DNA from: Paracoccus zhejiangensis
GTDB lineage: Bacteria > Pseudomonadota > Alphaproteobacteria > Rhodobacterales > Rhodobacteraceae
DNA: 64,000 nt
Reading direction: 5' to 3'
Assembly: GCF_002847445.1 (NCBI RefSeq)
Contig: NZ_CP025430.1
Coordinates: 372,001-436,000, forward strand
Shown here: positions 1-8,687 of the stretch, piece by piece
How positions within the stretch are numbered: the stretch's first letter is position 1
Layout: each line of letters begins with the position of its first letter
Position numbers and translations under genes: made by a program
Notes under the pieces: model-generated
Database searches by the model: none
What the model was told of the DNA's origin: nothing
Seen by the model: only the letters and a program-made list of their open reading frames with translations

Positions 1-670
1 CCACGACCAGCGCATCGCCACCGGCAGCGGCCAGCGCCGCCACTTCGGCGGTATAGTCGGCCTTGCCGTCGTCATGCGGGGCATTGATGGTGACCTTGCC
101 GCCCTTGGCTTCGTAGGCTGCGGCAAAGCTGTCGGCCAGGCCCTTGCCATAGTCGTTGTTGGTATAGGTCACCGCGACCGTCTTGATGTCCTTGGCGATC
201 AGCAGGTCGGCCATGACTTCGCCCTGACGCGCATCCGAGGGCGCGGTGCGGAAGAACAGCCCGCCATCCTCCATCGAGGTCAGTGCCGGCGAGGTGGCCG
301 AGGGCGAGATCATCACGATGCCGTTGGGCATCCCGACCTTCTCCAGCGTGGCGATGGTTTCGCCCGAGCACATGCCGCCCATGATGCCCTTCACACCTTC
401 GGCGGTCACCAGACGCTCGGCCGCGGCGGTGGCAGCGGCAGCGTCGATGCAGGTGGTGTCGGCGGTGACGGCGGTCACGGTCGAGCCACCCAGCAGCTTG
501 CCCGAGTCGCTGACCTCTTTCATGGCGAGTTGCGCGCCGGCATCCATCGGGCCGGCGAGCGATTCCAGCGGGCCGGTATAGCCCAGCAGAATGCCCATCT
601 TGACATCTTCAGCGCCTGCGGCACCGGCCATCAATGCGCCGGTGGCGGCGGCAAGAAGTAGTTTTTTCAT
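1..670 (-). CDS. Branched-chain amino acid-type ABC transporter substrate-binding protein (LivK-like), 3' end off the window
   Basis: Periplasmic solute receptor of the type-1 binding-protein fold that delivers a ligand, typically a branched-chain amino acid or related amide, to a Liv-type ABC permease. The start ATG is at 670. About 223 residues are visible; the family is usually 370-400, so the C-terminal part lies beyond the window. The N-terminus MKKLLLAAATGALMAGAAGA is a clear Sec signal peptide with an AxA-like cleavage site, followed by a strand typical of the family (DVKMGILLGYTGPLES). Around residue 120 the GVKGIMGGMCSGET stretch and the later FFRTAPSDARQ match the ligand-binding cleft region of LivJ/LivK proteins. 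No permease or ATPase partner is visible on this side, so the true ligand cannot be assigned. The family call is firm and the substrate is not. Confidence 0.85.
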   Translation of the reverse strand, partial: MKKLLLAAATGALMAGAAGAEDVKMGILLGYTGPLESLAGPMDAGAQLAMKEVSDSGKLLGGSTVTAVTADTTCIDAAAATAAAERLVTAEGVKGIMGGMCSGETIATLEKVGMPNGIVMISPSATSPALTSMEDGGLFFRTAPSDARQGEVMADLLIAKDIKTVAVTYTNNDYGKGLADSFAAAYEAKGGKVTINAPHDDGKADYTAEVAALAAAGGDALVV

Positions 671-830
671 ATGCTTGTCTCCCAGTTGGAACAATGTCCT
701 GCGCGGCAGGTTAAAAGGCGCATTCCCAAAAGAAAAGCATCATATCTCAGTGTCGGACCTGCCTATTCGGGCAGTTCGACATGATTCCGGGCGGAATGCC
801 TGTTGCCGGTTGGCTGACACCCGTGCCGGG

Positions 831-1319
831 TCAGCGCCAACCCAACCGCTCGCGCCGGCGGAAGGGGCTGGCGAGGAGGGTGAAGACGATCCAGCCGAGG
901 AGGAAGCCGATGCCCGCCGCGGCCAGCCCGGCGAAGGTCACCGGTACGGCGGGGCTGAAATCGCCCCAGGTCGCGGCGAGGGTTTCGCGGTCGCGCAGCC
1001 GGTGGGGCAAGGCCATCCGCTCCAGCGGGCCGGCGAGGCGCAGCATGGCGAGGTCCGCCGCCGCGTGCTCGAGCCTGTCGAAGGTCCGGCGCATATCGCC
1101 CTGATGCAGATCGCGAAATTCGCTGCCGCCGAGATCGGCCAGCGCCGCCTCGCGGGTCAGGCCGGCGCGGGACGCGCTTGCGTCGAATTCGGCGGCGACG
1201 CGAGTCAGGGCATCGACCTGTCCGCCAAGCCGCTGGACGTACTGGTCGGAAAAGGCCGGGAACTGCGACAGGCCGGCGGCGCAGAGCAGCGCCACCAGCA
1301 GCCGCAGGAACCCGGTCAC
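831..1319 (-). CDS. DUF2937 family small membrane protein
   Basis: A 162-residue protein with a hydrophobic N-terminal helix (about residues 4-22), a charged helical central part of about 110 residues rich in Asp, Glu, Arg and Leu, and one strong C-terminal transmembrane segment (about 130-152) followed by a basic tail ([10 protein letters not shown]). This hairpin-like topology, with the middle probably periplasmic, matches DUF2937, which has no known function. The start is GTG and its GTGA overlaps the proS stop by four bases, so the two genes are almost certainly translationally coupled. The coupling does not reveal a role, since proS is a housekeeping gene. Alternative: any small two-helix inner-membrane protein. 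Confidence 0.7.
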   Translation of the reverse strand: MTGFLRLLVALLCAAGLSQFPAFSDQYVQRLGGQVDALTRVAAEFDASASRAGLTREAALADLGGSEFRDLHQGDMRRTFDRLEHAAADLAMLRLAGPLERMALPHRLRDRETLAATWGDFSPAVPVTFAGLAAAGIGFLLGWIVFTLLASPFRRRERLGWR

Positions 1320-2671
1320 AGCTTCGCGGCCGCCAGCACCGGCCGGTAGATCTCGTCCAGACGGGCGACGGCATCCTGCGCCGCGATCTCTTCGCTTTCG
1401 CCGCTGCGCCGGTTGGTCAGCTCGACCTTGTTATTGGCCAGCCCGCGCGGGCCGACGGTGATGCGCCAGGGCAGGCCGATCAGGTCCATGGTGGCAAACT
1501 TCGCCCCCGCCCGCTCGTCCCGGTCGTCGTAAAGCGGATCGAGCCCCTTGGCCTTCAGCTCGCGATACAGCGCCTCGCAGGCACTGTCGGTCGAGGGATC
1601 GCCCTGCTTCAGGTTCACGATGCCGACATGGAAGGGGGTCACGCCCTCGGGCCAGATGATGCCCTTCTCGTCATGATTGGCCTCGATGATCGCCCCTAGC
1701 AGGCGGCTGACGCCGATGCCGTGGCTGCCCATATGCACCGGCACCCGCGCGCCATCGGGGCCGACGACCGTGGCGCCCATCGGCTCGGAATACTTGGTGC
1801 CGAAATAGAAGATCTGCCCGACCTCGATGCCGCGCGCGGTGCGGCGGCGTTCCTCGGGCACCTTGTCGAAGATCGCCTGGTCATGGGTCTCGTCGGTGCG
1901 GGCATAGCGGCTGGTGAATTCCTCCAGCACGGCCTGGCACTGCTCGACGCTGTCGTAATCGATCTCGCGGTCGCCGAAGGTCAGGTCGGTGATCTCGCTG
2001 TCATAGAAAACTTCCGACTCGCCGGTCTCGGCCAGCACGAGGAACTCATGGGTATAGTCGCCGCCGATCGGCCCGCCATCGGCGCGCATCGGGATGGCCT
2101 GCAGGCCCATGCGCTCATAGCTGCGCAGGTAGCTGACCAGGTGCCGGTTATAGGCGTGCAGCGCGTCCTCCTTGGTCAGGTCGAAATTGTAGCCGTCCTT
2201 CATCAGGAACTCGCGCCCGCGCATCACGCCGAAGCGCGGCCGGATCTCGTCGCGGAACTTCCACTGGATGTGATAAAGCGTCAGCGGCAGGTCCTTGTAG
2301 CTGCTGACATGGCTGCGGAAGATGTCGGTGATCATCTCCTCGTTCGTCGGACCGTAAAGCAGGTCGCGCTTGTGGCGATCCTTGATCCGCAGCATCTCCT
2401 CGCCATAATCGTCATAGCGCCCGCTTTCGCGCCAGAGATCGGCCGGCTGAAGGGTCGGCATCAACAGCGGGATATGGCCCGCGCGCTGCTGTTCCTCGTG
2501 GACGATGGTCTGGATGCGGTCCAGCACCTTGTAGCCCAGGGGCAGCCAGGAGTAGATCCCCGCCGTCTGCTGCTTGATCATCCCCGCGCGCAGCATCAGC
2601 CGATGGCTGACGATCTGGGCTTCTTTGGGATCCTCTTTCAGGACCGGCAGGAAATAGCGCGACAGACGCAT
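1316..2671 (-). CDS. proS: Prolyl-tRNA synthetase, short type lacking the editing insertion
   Basis: Charges tRNA-Pro with proline in the cytoplasm. At 451 residues it is about 120 shorter than the enterobacterial enzyme. Class II core motifs are present: motif 2 around [16 protein letters not shown] with the following [10 protein letters not shown], and motif 3 [15 protein letters not shown]. The C-terminal anticodon-binding domain begins near [15 protein letters not shown]. The long INS editing domain found between motifs 2 and 3 in E. coli is absent, as is usual in alphaproteobacteria, where free-standing editing proteins take over. The start chosen is the ATG at 2671 ([15 protein letters not shown]), the conserved N-terminus of this type; the reading frame remains open 19 codons upstream but that stretch looks non-coding. 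The gene is divergent from the pentapeptide-repeat gene. Confidence 0.96.
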   Translation of the reverse strand: MRLSRYFLPVLKEDPKEAQIVSHRLMLRAGMIKQQTAGIYSWLPLGYKVLDRIQTIVHEEQQRAGHIPLLMPTLQPADLWRESGRYDDYGEEMLRIKDRHKRDLLYGPTNEEMITDIFRSHVSSYKDLPLTLYHIQWKFRDEIRPRFGVMRGREFLMKDGYNFDLTKEDALHAYNRHLVSYLRSYERMGLQAIPMRADGGPIGGDYTHEFLVLAETGESEVFYDSEITDLTFGDREIDYDSVEQCQAVLEEFTSRYARTDETHDQAIFDKVPEERRRTARGIEVGQIFYFGTKYSEPMGATVVGPDGARVPVHMGSHGIGVSRLLGAIIEANHDEKGIIWPEGVTPFHVGIVNLKQGDPSTDSACEALYRELKAKGLDPLYDDRDERAGAKFATMDLIGLPWRITVGPRGLANNKVELTNRRSGESEEIAAQDAVARLDEIYRPVLAAAKL

Positions 2672-2772
2672 GGGTGGCCTCATAGCTAGGGTTGGACACC
2701 GTGTAGGGCACGGGCGGGGATGGGGCAAGATGGGTGGATTACAGGGCGGCGTTTCGGTGGCATGATGGGGTC

Positions 2773-4482
2773 ATGTCACGAGGTCCCGCCCTCAACATGC
2801 GCCTGTCGAAACGCCGCCGGTCGCGCGCGGGCGGTGATGGCGAAGGGCGGTCTGATCCCGCCGAGATTGCCCGGATCGATGCGCTGATCCGTACCTGCCG
2901 GACAAATTGGTTCCTGCTGATGTCCTATCTGGCCTTTGTCGGCGTGACGCTGATCGGCGTGGTCGATCTGGATTTCTTCATTCCTGAACGGCGAACAGAG
3001 CTACCGTTGATCGGCGTGACGATCCCCACGTCGTTGTTTTTCTACATCGCGCCGGTTCTGGGGGTGATGCTCTATGCACACCTGCATTTCTACCTGTTCC
3101 GGTTGTGGCGCGCGCTGTCGAGTGAGGGGGCGCCATCCGCCGAGATGCTGAGTCCGTGGGTGGTGGTGGATTTCGCGCTGTATGTGCGGGGGCGGCGAGG
3201 ATATCGCTATCCGCTTCAGTGGCTGGTGAATCTTGTCGTTTTGGTCCTCATCTTCCTTGCGACGCCGATTGTTCTGACCGCCTTCTGGTGGTGGTCGATG
3301 CCAAAGCACGATGGTCTGCTGACAATCATCTTCTGCGGAGTGCCGCTGTTCTTGTCGATTCTCGTTTGCGTGGAAAGCTGGTGGGTGCTGCGGCGTGGCG
3401 TAGGTCAGGTCAAAGTCCAACGCCGGAGATCGTTGGCGACGGATTTTTTGCTGGGCCTCGGTCTGGTCTCGATTCCAATCCTAGGATTCGCGCGCTCGGT
3501 GAACATGTGGCCTTGGCCAAATGGTGAAACGCTCTGGCCAACACTACTGGCAAGAGCGGAATTGAATGGTGCGGTCCTCGTCGAAACGCCGGAGGATTGG
3601 CTGCCGCGTGACAGGGCAGAGCTAGGTTTTCGCACCAAATGGTGCGCAGGGCAGGGTTTCTCCACATCGGAATGTGGCCCCGGACCGATTGCCGACACTG
3701 ACCAGCCGGAGTTTTTGCTTCACCAAAGACAGATCTGGTGCGACAGGGTTTTTTCACCTGCGAAGCGTGGCAATCTGGCTGTTTGCATCAGCCATTTCGA
3801 GGTGCTCGATCAATCCTATGAGGCTGATTGGAACCGCGCGCGGGACGATGCTTTGAGCCTTTTGCAGAAGCGGAACTTGTCTAACGCTGATCTGCGGCAT
3901 GCGAGACTGGAGGGGGCGAGACTGGAGGGGGCGAACCTGAGGAACGCGCGGCTGGAAGGGGCGAACCTGTGGGACGCGCGGCTGGAAGGGGCGAACCTGA
4001 GGGACGCGCGGCTGGAAGGGGCGGACCTTAGGGGCGCGCGGCTGGAAGGGGCGGACCTGACGCAGGCGCGGCTGGAACGGGCGGACCTGAGGGACGCGCG
4101 GCTGGAAGGGGCGGACCTGACGCTGGCGCGGCTGGAACGGGCAGACCTGAGGGACGCGCGGCTGGAAGGGGCGGACCTGACGCTGGCGCGGCTGGAACGG
4201 GCAATCCTGTTGGGCGCGCGGCTGGAAGGGGCGAACCTGAACACTGCTAGTCTTCGAGGTGCAGCGCTCAGGTCCGCCGATCTTACAACAGCCGTCGATC
4301 TGACCGCCGATCAAATCGGATCATTCTTTGGCGATGCCAGCGTGATCTTGCCCGAGAAGTTCCGGCCACCTCCTGCGCATTGGCCCGACTGGGTACTCGA
4401 TTTCGAAACCTCCAGCTCCGAATACCGCCGTTGGCGCGCCAACCCCTCCACCTACACCCCACCTCGACCTCGTGGTCGGTGA
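2773..4482 (+). CDS. Multi-pass membrane protein with C-terminal pentapeptide-repeat domain
   Basis: About 569 residues; no specific function recognised. After a short basic N-terminus there are four or five hydrophobic segments (near residues 41-60, 77-100, 145-170, 180-203 and 225-245), then a polar region of about 110 residues with four Cys (WCAGQG, STSECG, QIWCDR, AVCISH). This is followed by roughly 12 pentapeptide-repeat coils of the form A(D/N)L-xxARLEG from about residue 372, and a short tail. Pentapeptide repeats fold into a right-handed quadrilateral beta-helix. Membrane-anchored versions are common in alphaproteobacteria and mostly uncharacterised. The DNA of the first half is visibly less GC-rich than its neighbours, suggesting acquisition. 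ATG 2773 is preferred; an in-frame ATG at 2734 and another at 2797 are alternatives. A repressor-like gyrase-protection role (Qnr type) is unlikely because of the membrane part. Confidence 0.7.
   Translation: MSRGPALNMRLSKRRRSRAGGDGEGRSDPAEIARIDALIRTCRTNWFLLMSYLAFVGVTLIGVVDLDFFIPERRTELPLIGVTIPTSLFFYIAPVLGVMLYAHLHFYLFRLWRALSSEGAPSAEMLSPWVVVDFALYVRGRRGYRYPLQWLVNLVVLVLIFLATPIVLTAFWWWSMPKHDGLLTIIFCGVPLFLSILVCVESWWVLRRGVGQVKVQRRRSLATDFLLGLGLVSIPILGFARSVNMWPWPNGETLWPTLLARAELNGAVLVETPEDWLPRDRAELGFRTKWCAGQGFSTSECGPGPIADTDQPEFLLHQRQIWCDRVFSPAKRGNLAVCISHFEVLDQSYEADWNRARDDALSLLQKRNLSNADLRHARLEGARLEGANLRNARLEGANLWDARLEGANLRDARLEGADLRGARLEGADLTQARLERADLRDARLEGADLTLARLERADLRDARLEGADLTLARLERAILLGARLEGANLNTASLRGAALRSADLTTAVDLTADQIGSFFGDASVILPEKFRPPPAHWPDWVLDFETSSSEYRRWRANPSTYTPPRPRGR
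3901..4240 (+). repeat. 30-bp tandem repeats inside the pentapeptide-repeat gene, with a 60-bp higher-order duplication
   Basis: The segment encoding the repeat coils is a tandem array with a 30-bp period, each unit coding for two pentapeptides (pattern gc-ggacctga-gggacgcgcg-gctggaa). From 4081 to 4200 there are two consecutive 60-bp blocks that differ at one position only (g at 4083 versus a at 4143), which implies a very recent duplication. The array stays in frame throughout, so the copy number can change by whole coils. Confidence 0.9.
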
Positions 4483-4544
4483 CCACACCCTTGCATCCCC
4501 CCGCCCAACCCGCCACATAGCCTCAAGGCCAGAGGGGACCATCC

Positions 4545-5717
4545 ATGCGCATTCCGGTTCAGAAACAGGCGAAATGGTGGGGCGTCGCGGCGGCGATTCT
4601 GCTGTTGGTGATGTGGCTTCTGGGCAGCGCGGTTCTGCCCTTCATCCTTGGCGCGGGCGTGGCCTATCTTCTGGACCCGGTGGCTGACCGGCTGGAGCGG
4701 ATGGGGCTCTCGCGGACCATGTCGGTGGTGGTGATCACCGGCTTCGCGGTGCTGATCTTCGTCATTGCGATCCTCTTGGTCGTGCCGGTCCTCGTGAGGC
4801 AGGCGACGGCGCTGATCGAGACCTGGCCGCAGATGGTCGAGGGGCTGCAGCGTTTCCTGACCGCGCAATTCCCCAGCCTCTTCCCCGAGGGCAGCACGCT
4901 CTCCTCGACGCTGTCGCAGATGGGTTCGGCCATTGGCGAGCGGGCGGGCGAGCTGTTGTCGACCGTCATGGGCTCGGTCGCGGGCGTCATCAGCGTCATC
5001 GCGCTTCTGGTCATCGTGCCGGTCGTGGCCTTCTACCTGCTCCTTGATTGGGACCACATGGTCGCCAAGATCGACACGCTGCTACCGCGCGAACATGCGC
5101 CGACGATCCGCCAGCTGGCGCACGAGATCGACGAGGCGCTGTCGGGCTTCATCCGCGGGCAGGGGCTGGTGATGCTGATCCTCGGCGCCTGGTATTCGGT
5201 GATGCTGGCGGTGGTCGGGCTGCCCTTCGGCTTCTTCATCGGCATCATGGCGGCGGCTTTGTCCTTCATCCCCTATGTTGGCACGGTGCTGGGCGGCGGC
5301 ACGGCGCTTGGGGTTGCGCTGTTCAGCTTCTGGGGTGACCCGATGTGGATCGGCGCGGTGGCGGCGATCTTCATCATCGGGCAGGTGGTCGAGGGCAATT
5401 ACCTGCAGCCCAAGATCGTCGGCGGCAGCATCGGGCTGCACCCGGTCTGGCTGCTTCTGGCCCTGTCGGTCTTCGGCGCGCTGTTCGGCTTCGTCGGGCT
5501 GGTCGCGGCCGTGCCGCTGGCCGCGGCGCTTGGCGTCATCGTCCGCTTCATGATCCAGCGCTATCGCGAAAGCAGCGTCTATACCGGCCGCGCCGCCCCG
5601 CCCGAGCCGGCGCAGCCGATGCTGGTCGAACTGGTTCCGCGCGGCACGGTCGAGGCCGAGCGTCACATCGCCCGGGTCGAGAATGCCGCTGCCGCCGGTC
5701 GGGACGAGACCGCCTGA
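4545..5717 (+). CDS. AI-2E family transporter / PerM-like permease
   Basis: A 390-residue integral membrane protein of the AI-2E transporter (UPF0118) superfamily. Members export or exchange small solutes including autoinducer-2 and, in some cases, act as Na+/H+ antiporters. Hydrophobic segments occur near residues 12-38, 60-85, 145-170, 205-235, 240-262, 268-290 and 305-335. The typical extracytoplasmic helical region lies between the second and third segments, and the family signature GxxLGLHPVW-like stretch (GGSIGLHPVWLLLALSVFGALFG) is present in the last third. hdaA begins three bases after its stop. A permease upstream of hdaA and ppk is a recurrent alphaproteobacterial arrangement, so co-transcription with hdaA is likely. 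The substrate is unknown. Confidence 0.85.
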   Translation: MRIPVQKQAKWWGVAAAILLLVMWLLGSAVLPFILGAGVAYLLDPVADRLERMGLSRTMSVVVITGFAVLIFVIAILLVVPVLVRQATALIETWPQMVEGLQRFLTAQFPSLFPEGSTLSSTLSQMGSAIGERAGELLSTVMGSVAGVISVIALLVIVPVVAFYLLLDWDHMVAKIDTLLPREHAPTIRQLAHEIDEALSGFIRGQGLVMLILGAWYSVMLAVVGLPFGFFIGIMAAALSFIPYVGTVLGGGTALGVALFSFWGDPMWIGAVAAIFIIGQVVEGNYLQPKIVGGSIGLHPVWLLLALSVFGALFGFVGLVAAVPLAAALGVIVRFMIQRYRESSVYTGRAAPPEPAQPMLVELVPRGTVEAERHIARVENAAAAGRDETA

Positions 5718-5720
5718 TCC

Positions 5721-6410
5721 GTGGCGCGGCAGCTGACCTTTGACCTCGCCGGCGATCCGGCCCATGCGCGCAGCGATTTCCTGGTCGCCGGGGCAAACCG
5801 GCTGGCGCTTGCCACGCTGGACGCACCCGAAACCTGGCCGCAGGGGCGGATGCTGCTGATCGGCGAGGCCGGTGCGGGCAAGACCCATCTGGCGAGCTTC
5901 TGGGCGGTTGAACAGGATGCCGAGCGCATTCCGGCCCGGCTGCTGTTGCCCGAGATGACCGATGCGCTGGCCTTTGACGGCGGCGCGCTGGTGGTCGAGG
6001 ACGCGCATCGGGTGGGCGGGTTTCCCGAGGCCGAACAGGCGCTGTTCCACCTGTGGAACCTCTGCCATGCGCGCGACTGCAAGCTGCTTCTGACCGCGCG
6101 CACGCCGCCGCGCGACTGGGGGCTGGGCTTGCCCGACCTGCGCAGTCGCATGGACGCCATGCCGCAGATCCGCATCGACGCGCCCGACGAGACGCTGCTG
6201 GCCGCCGTGCTGGTGAAGCTCTGCGCCGACCGGCAATTGCCGGTGCCGTCCGCCGTGATCGACTGGCTGGTCCTGCGCATGGATCGCGACCTGGGCCTTG
6301 CCCGCAAGCTGGTCGAGGCGCTGGACCAGGCGGCGATGTCGGACCAGAAGCCGGTCAGCCGGCGGCTCGCCTCGGAGTTGCTGGACAAGCTGGCCACCGC
6401 CGACGCATGA
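5721..6410 (+). CDS. hdaA: DnaA-related replication inhibitor HdaA
   Basis: A 229-residue AAA+ protein homologous to the ATPase part of DnaA without the DNA-binding domain. Hda-type proteins bind the loaded sliding clamp and stimulate hydrolysis of DnaA-bound ATP, preventing re-initiation. The N-terminal QLTFDL (residues 4-9) matches the clamp-binding motif of Hda. A Walker A GEAGAGKT is at 48-55 and a Walker B-like VVEDAHR near 90. LLLTARTPP fits sensor 1, and the DLGLARKLVEAL region fits the sensor 2 helix. The start is GTG at 5721, chosen because it places the clamp motif at the extreme N-terminus. Genes upstream and downstream are the PerM-like permease and ppk1, the classical alphaproteobacterial context. 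Confidence 0.9.
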   Translation: MARQLTFDLAGDPAHARSDFLVAGANRLALATLDAPETWPQGRMLLIGEAGAGKTHLASFWAVEQDAERIPARLLLPEMTDALAFDGGALVVEDAHRVGGFPEAEQALFHLWNLCHARDCKLLLTARTPPRDWGLGLPDLRSRMDAMPQIRIDAPDETLLAAVLVKLCADRQLPVPSAVIDWLVLRMDRDLGLARKLVEALDQAAMSDQKPVSRRLASELLDKLATADA

Positions 6411-6446
6411 TCCGGCCGTTCCTGCCCGCCCAGCACATGACGAGAC

Positions 6447-8612
6447 ATGACCCAGGCCGATTTCCTTCGTAACCCCTTTCCCACGGCACAAGAAGTTCCC
6501 GGCGGTACGCCCGAGGGGCCGGCGCGCTTTTTCAACCGCGAACTCAGCTGGCTCAGCTTCAATTGGCGGGTGCTGGACGAGGCCCGGAACGAGCGCGTGC
6601 CGCTGCTGGAGCGCCTGCGCTTCCTGTCGATCAGCGCCACCAACCTTGACGAGTTCTACACCGTCCGCGTGGCCGGCCTGCGCGAACTGGTGCGCGAGGG
6701 CAATGGCGTGCCCTCGGATGACGGGCTGACGCCCTCGGAACAGCTGATGCTGATCAATGCCGATGCCCGCCGGCTGATGGGTGCGCAGCAGGCGGTCTGG
6801 AACCGGTTGCGCCGCGCCATGGCCGAGCAGGGGCTGACCATCCTCGAGCGCGAGGACGTGACCGCCGAGGAAATGACCTATCTGAGCCGCTATTTTCAGG
6901 ACAGCGTCTTCCCGGTGCTCTCGCCACTGGCCATCGACCCGGCCCATCCCTTTCCCTTCATCCCCAATGCCGGCTTCTCGCTGGCGCTTGAGCTGGTGCG
7001 CGACCGCGACGACCGGCGGATGCAGGCGCTCTTGCCGATCCCGGCGCAGCTGGCGCGCTTCATCCGCCTGCCGGGGACCGAGCGTTTCCTGCGGCTGGAA
7101 GACCTGCTCTTGATGAACCTTGCGAGCCTGTTTCCCGGCTACCGCGACAATGGCCATTGCGCCTTCCGCGTGCTGAGGGACAGCGATCTGGAGGTCGAGG
7201 AAGAGGCCGACGACCTGGTGCGCGAATTCGAGACCGCGCTGAAGCGCCGCCGCCGTGGCAGCGTGGTGCGGCTGAAGATCACCGCCGGCGCACCCGAGCG
7301 GATGCGGGCGCTGATCATGGAGGAACTCGAGGTCCATCCCGACGAGATGGTCGAGGTGCAGGGCCTTCTGGGCATGGCCGACCTGTCGGAACTGGTGCTG
7401 GACAACCGCCGCGAGCTGCTGTGGCCCGGTTTCACGCCGCGCGTGCCGGAACGGGTGCAGGACCATGACGGCGACATGTTCGCGGCGATCCGGCAAAAGG
7501 ACATGCTGCTGCATCACCCCTATGAAACCTTCGACATGGTGATCCGCTTTCTGGCGCAGGCGGCGCGCGATCCCGATGTGCTGGCGATCAAGCAGACGCT
7601 CTATCGCACCTCGCGCGACAGCCCGATCGTCGAGGCACTGTGCGAGGCGGCGGAATCGGGCAAGTCGGTGACCGCGCTGGTGGAACTGAAGGCGCGCTTT
7701 GACGAGGCCGCCAATATCCGCCAGTCGCGGCGGCTGGAACGCTCGGGTGCGCATGTCGTCTATGGCTTCGTGAACCTCAAGACCCATGCCAAGATCAGCA
7801 GCGTGGTGCGGCGCGAGGGCGACCGGCTGGTCACCTATACCCATTTCGGCACCGGCAATTACCACCCGATTACCGCCCGCATCTATACCGACCTGTCGCT
7901 GTTCACCTGTGACCCGGCGCTGGGACGCGATGCGATCAAGGTGTTCAACTATCTCTCGGGCTATGTCAGCCCCGAAGGTCTGGAAAACCTGTCGATCAGC
8001 CCGGTGGACCTCAAGGAAGACCTGCTGGCGATGATCAATCGCGAGGCGGAACTGGCGCGCCAGGGCCGGCCCGCCGCGATCTGGGCCAAGATGAACGCGC
8101 TGATCGAGAAGGACGTGATCGAGGCGCTTTATGCCGCCAGCCAGGCCGGGGTGAAGATCAGCCTGGTCATTCGCGGCATCTGCGGCGTGCGCCCGGGCAT
8201 CAAGGGCCTGTCCGAGAATATCCGGGTGAAATCCATCGTCGGTCGCTACCTGGAACATTCGCGCATCGTCTGCTTCGGTAATGGCCATGGCCTGCCCTCG
8301 GAAAAGGCGCGGGTGTTCTTTTCCTCGGCCGACTGGATGGGGCGGAACCTGTCCTTCCGGGTGGAAACGCTGGTCGAGTGCAAGAACGAGACGGTGAAGG
8401 CGCAGATCGTCAGCCAGATCATGGCGGCGAACATGGCCGACGAGGCGCAAAGCTGGATCCTGCAGCCCGACGGGCGCTATATCCGCTACCTGCCGACCGG
8501 GCGCGATGACCTGTTCAACTGTCATCGTTTCTTCATGGCAAATCCATCATTGTCGGGTCGCGGCACGGCGGGGCATCGCGACGTGCCGGCGCTGACCCAT
8601 TCGTCGGATTGA
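6447..8612 (+). CDS. ppk1: Polyphosphate kinase 1
   Basis: Reversibly polymerises the terminal phosphate of ATP into polyphosphate. At 721 residues it is the normal length. The N-domain opens with RFFNRELSWLSFNWRVL, the invariant PPK1 start. The catalytic domains contain the NLKTHAKIS segment, whose His is the autophosphorylated residue, followed by YTHFGTGNYHP, and a second conserved His in YLEHSRIVCFGNG. FFSSADWMGRNL near the C-terminus completes the family signature. It lies 36 bases after hdaA and 75 bases before ppx, which encodes the degrading enzyme, so synthesis and breakdown of polyphosphate are encoded together. Confidence 0.98.
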   Translation: MTQADFLRNPFPTAQEVPGGTPEGPARFFNRELSWLSFNWRVLDEARNERVPLLERLRFLSISATNLDEFYTVRVAGLRELVREGNGVPSDDGLTPSEQLMLINADARRLMGAQQAVWNRLRRAMAEQGLTILEREDVTAEEMTYLSRYFQDSVFPVLSPLAIDPAHPFPFIPNAGFSLALELVRDRDDRRMQALLPIPAQLARFIRLPGTERFLRLEDLLLMNLASLFPGYRDNGHCAFRVLRDSDLEVEEEADDLVREFETALKRRRRGSVVRLKITAGAPERMRALIMEELEVHPDEMVEVQGLLGMADLSELVLDNRRELLWPGFTPRVPERVQDHDGDMFAAIRQKDMLLHHPYETFDMVIRFLAQAARDPDVLAIKQTLYRTSRDSPIVEALCEAAESGKSVTALVELKARFDEAANIRQSRRLERSGAHVVYGFVNLKTHAKISSVVRREGDRLVTYTHFGTGNYHPITARIYTDLSLFTCDPALGRDAIKVFNYLSGYVSPEGLENLSISPVDLKEDLLAMINREAELARQGRPAAIWAKMNALIEKDVIEALYAASQAGVKISLVIRGICGVRPGIKGLSENIRVKSIVGRYLEHSRIVCFGNGHGLPSEKARVFFSSADWMGRNLSFRVETLVECKNETVKAQIVSQIMAANMADEAQSWILQPDGRYIRYLPTGRDDLFNCHRFFMANPSLSGRGTAGHRDVPALTHSSD

Positions 8613-8687
8613 CCCCGGCGGGATGACGGGTCATCTACACATGGCAAACCCGGCGCGCTTGGCCGGACGGCCAGAAGGAGACAGGCG

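Noticed and set aside
3901..4240. CRISPR-like regular repeat
   Set aside because: The units are contiguous without unique spacers and are in frame within a gene.
3754..4314. Minus-strand frame with a PFQPR-type repeat opposite the pentapeptide array
   Set aside because: Its periodicity is only the mirror of the 30-bp repeats coding for the pentapeptides on the plus strand.
5082..8525. Very long minus-strand open frame (1147 codons) opposite the permease, hdaA and ppk1
   Set aside because: It is antisense to three clearly homologous genes and its translation is low-complexity His/Gln/Arg/Ala-rich, the usual product of GC-rich third positions.
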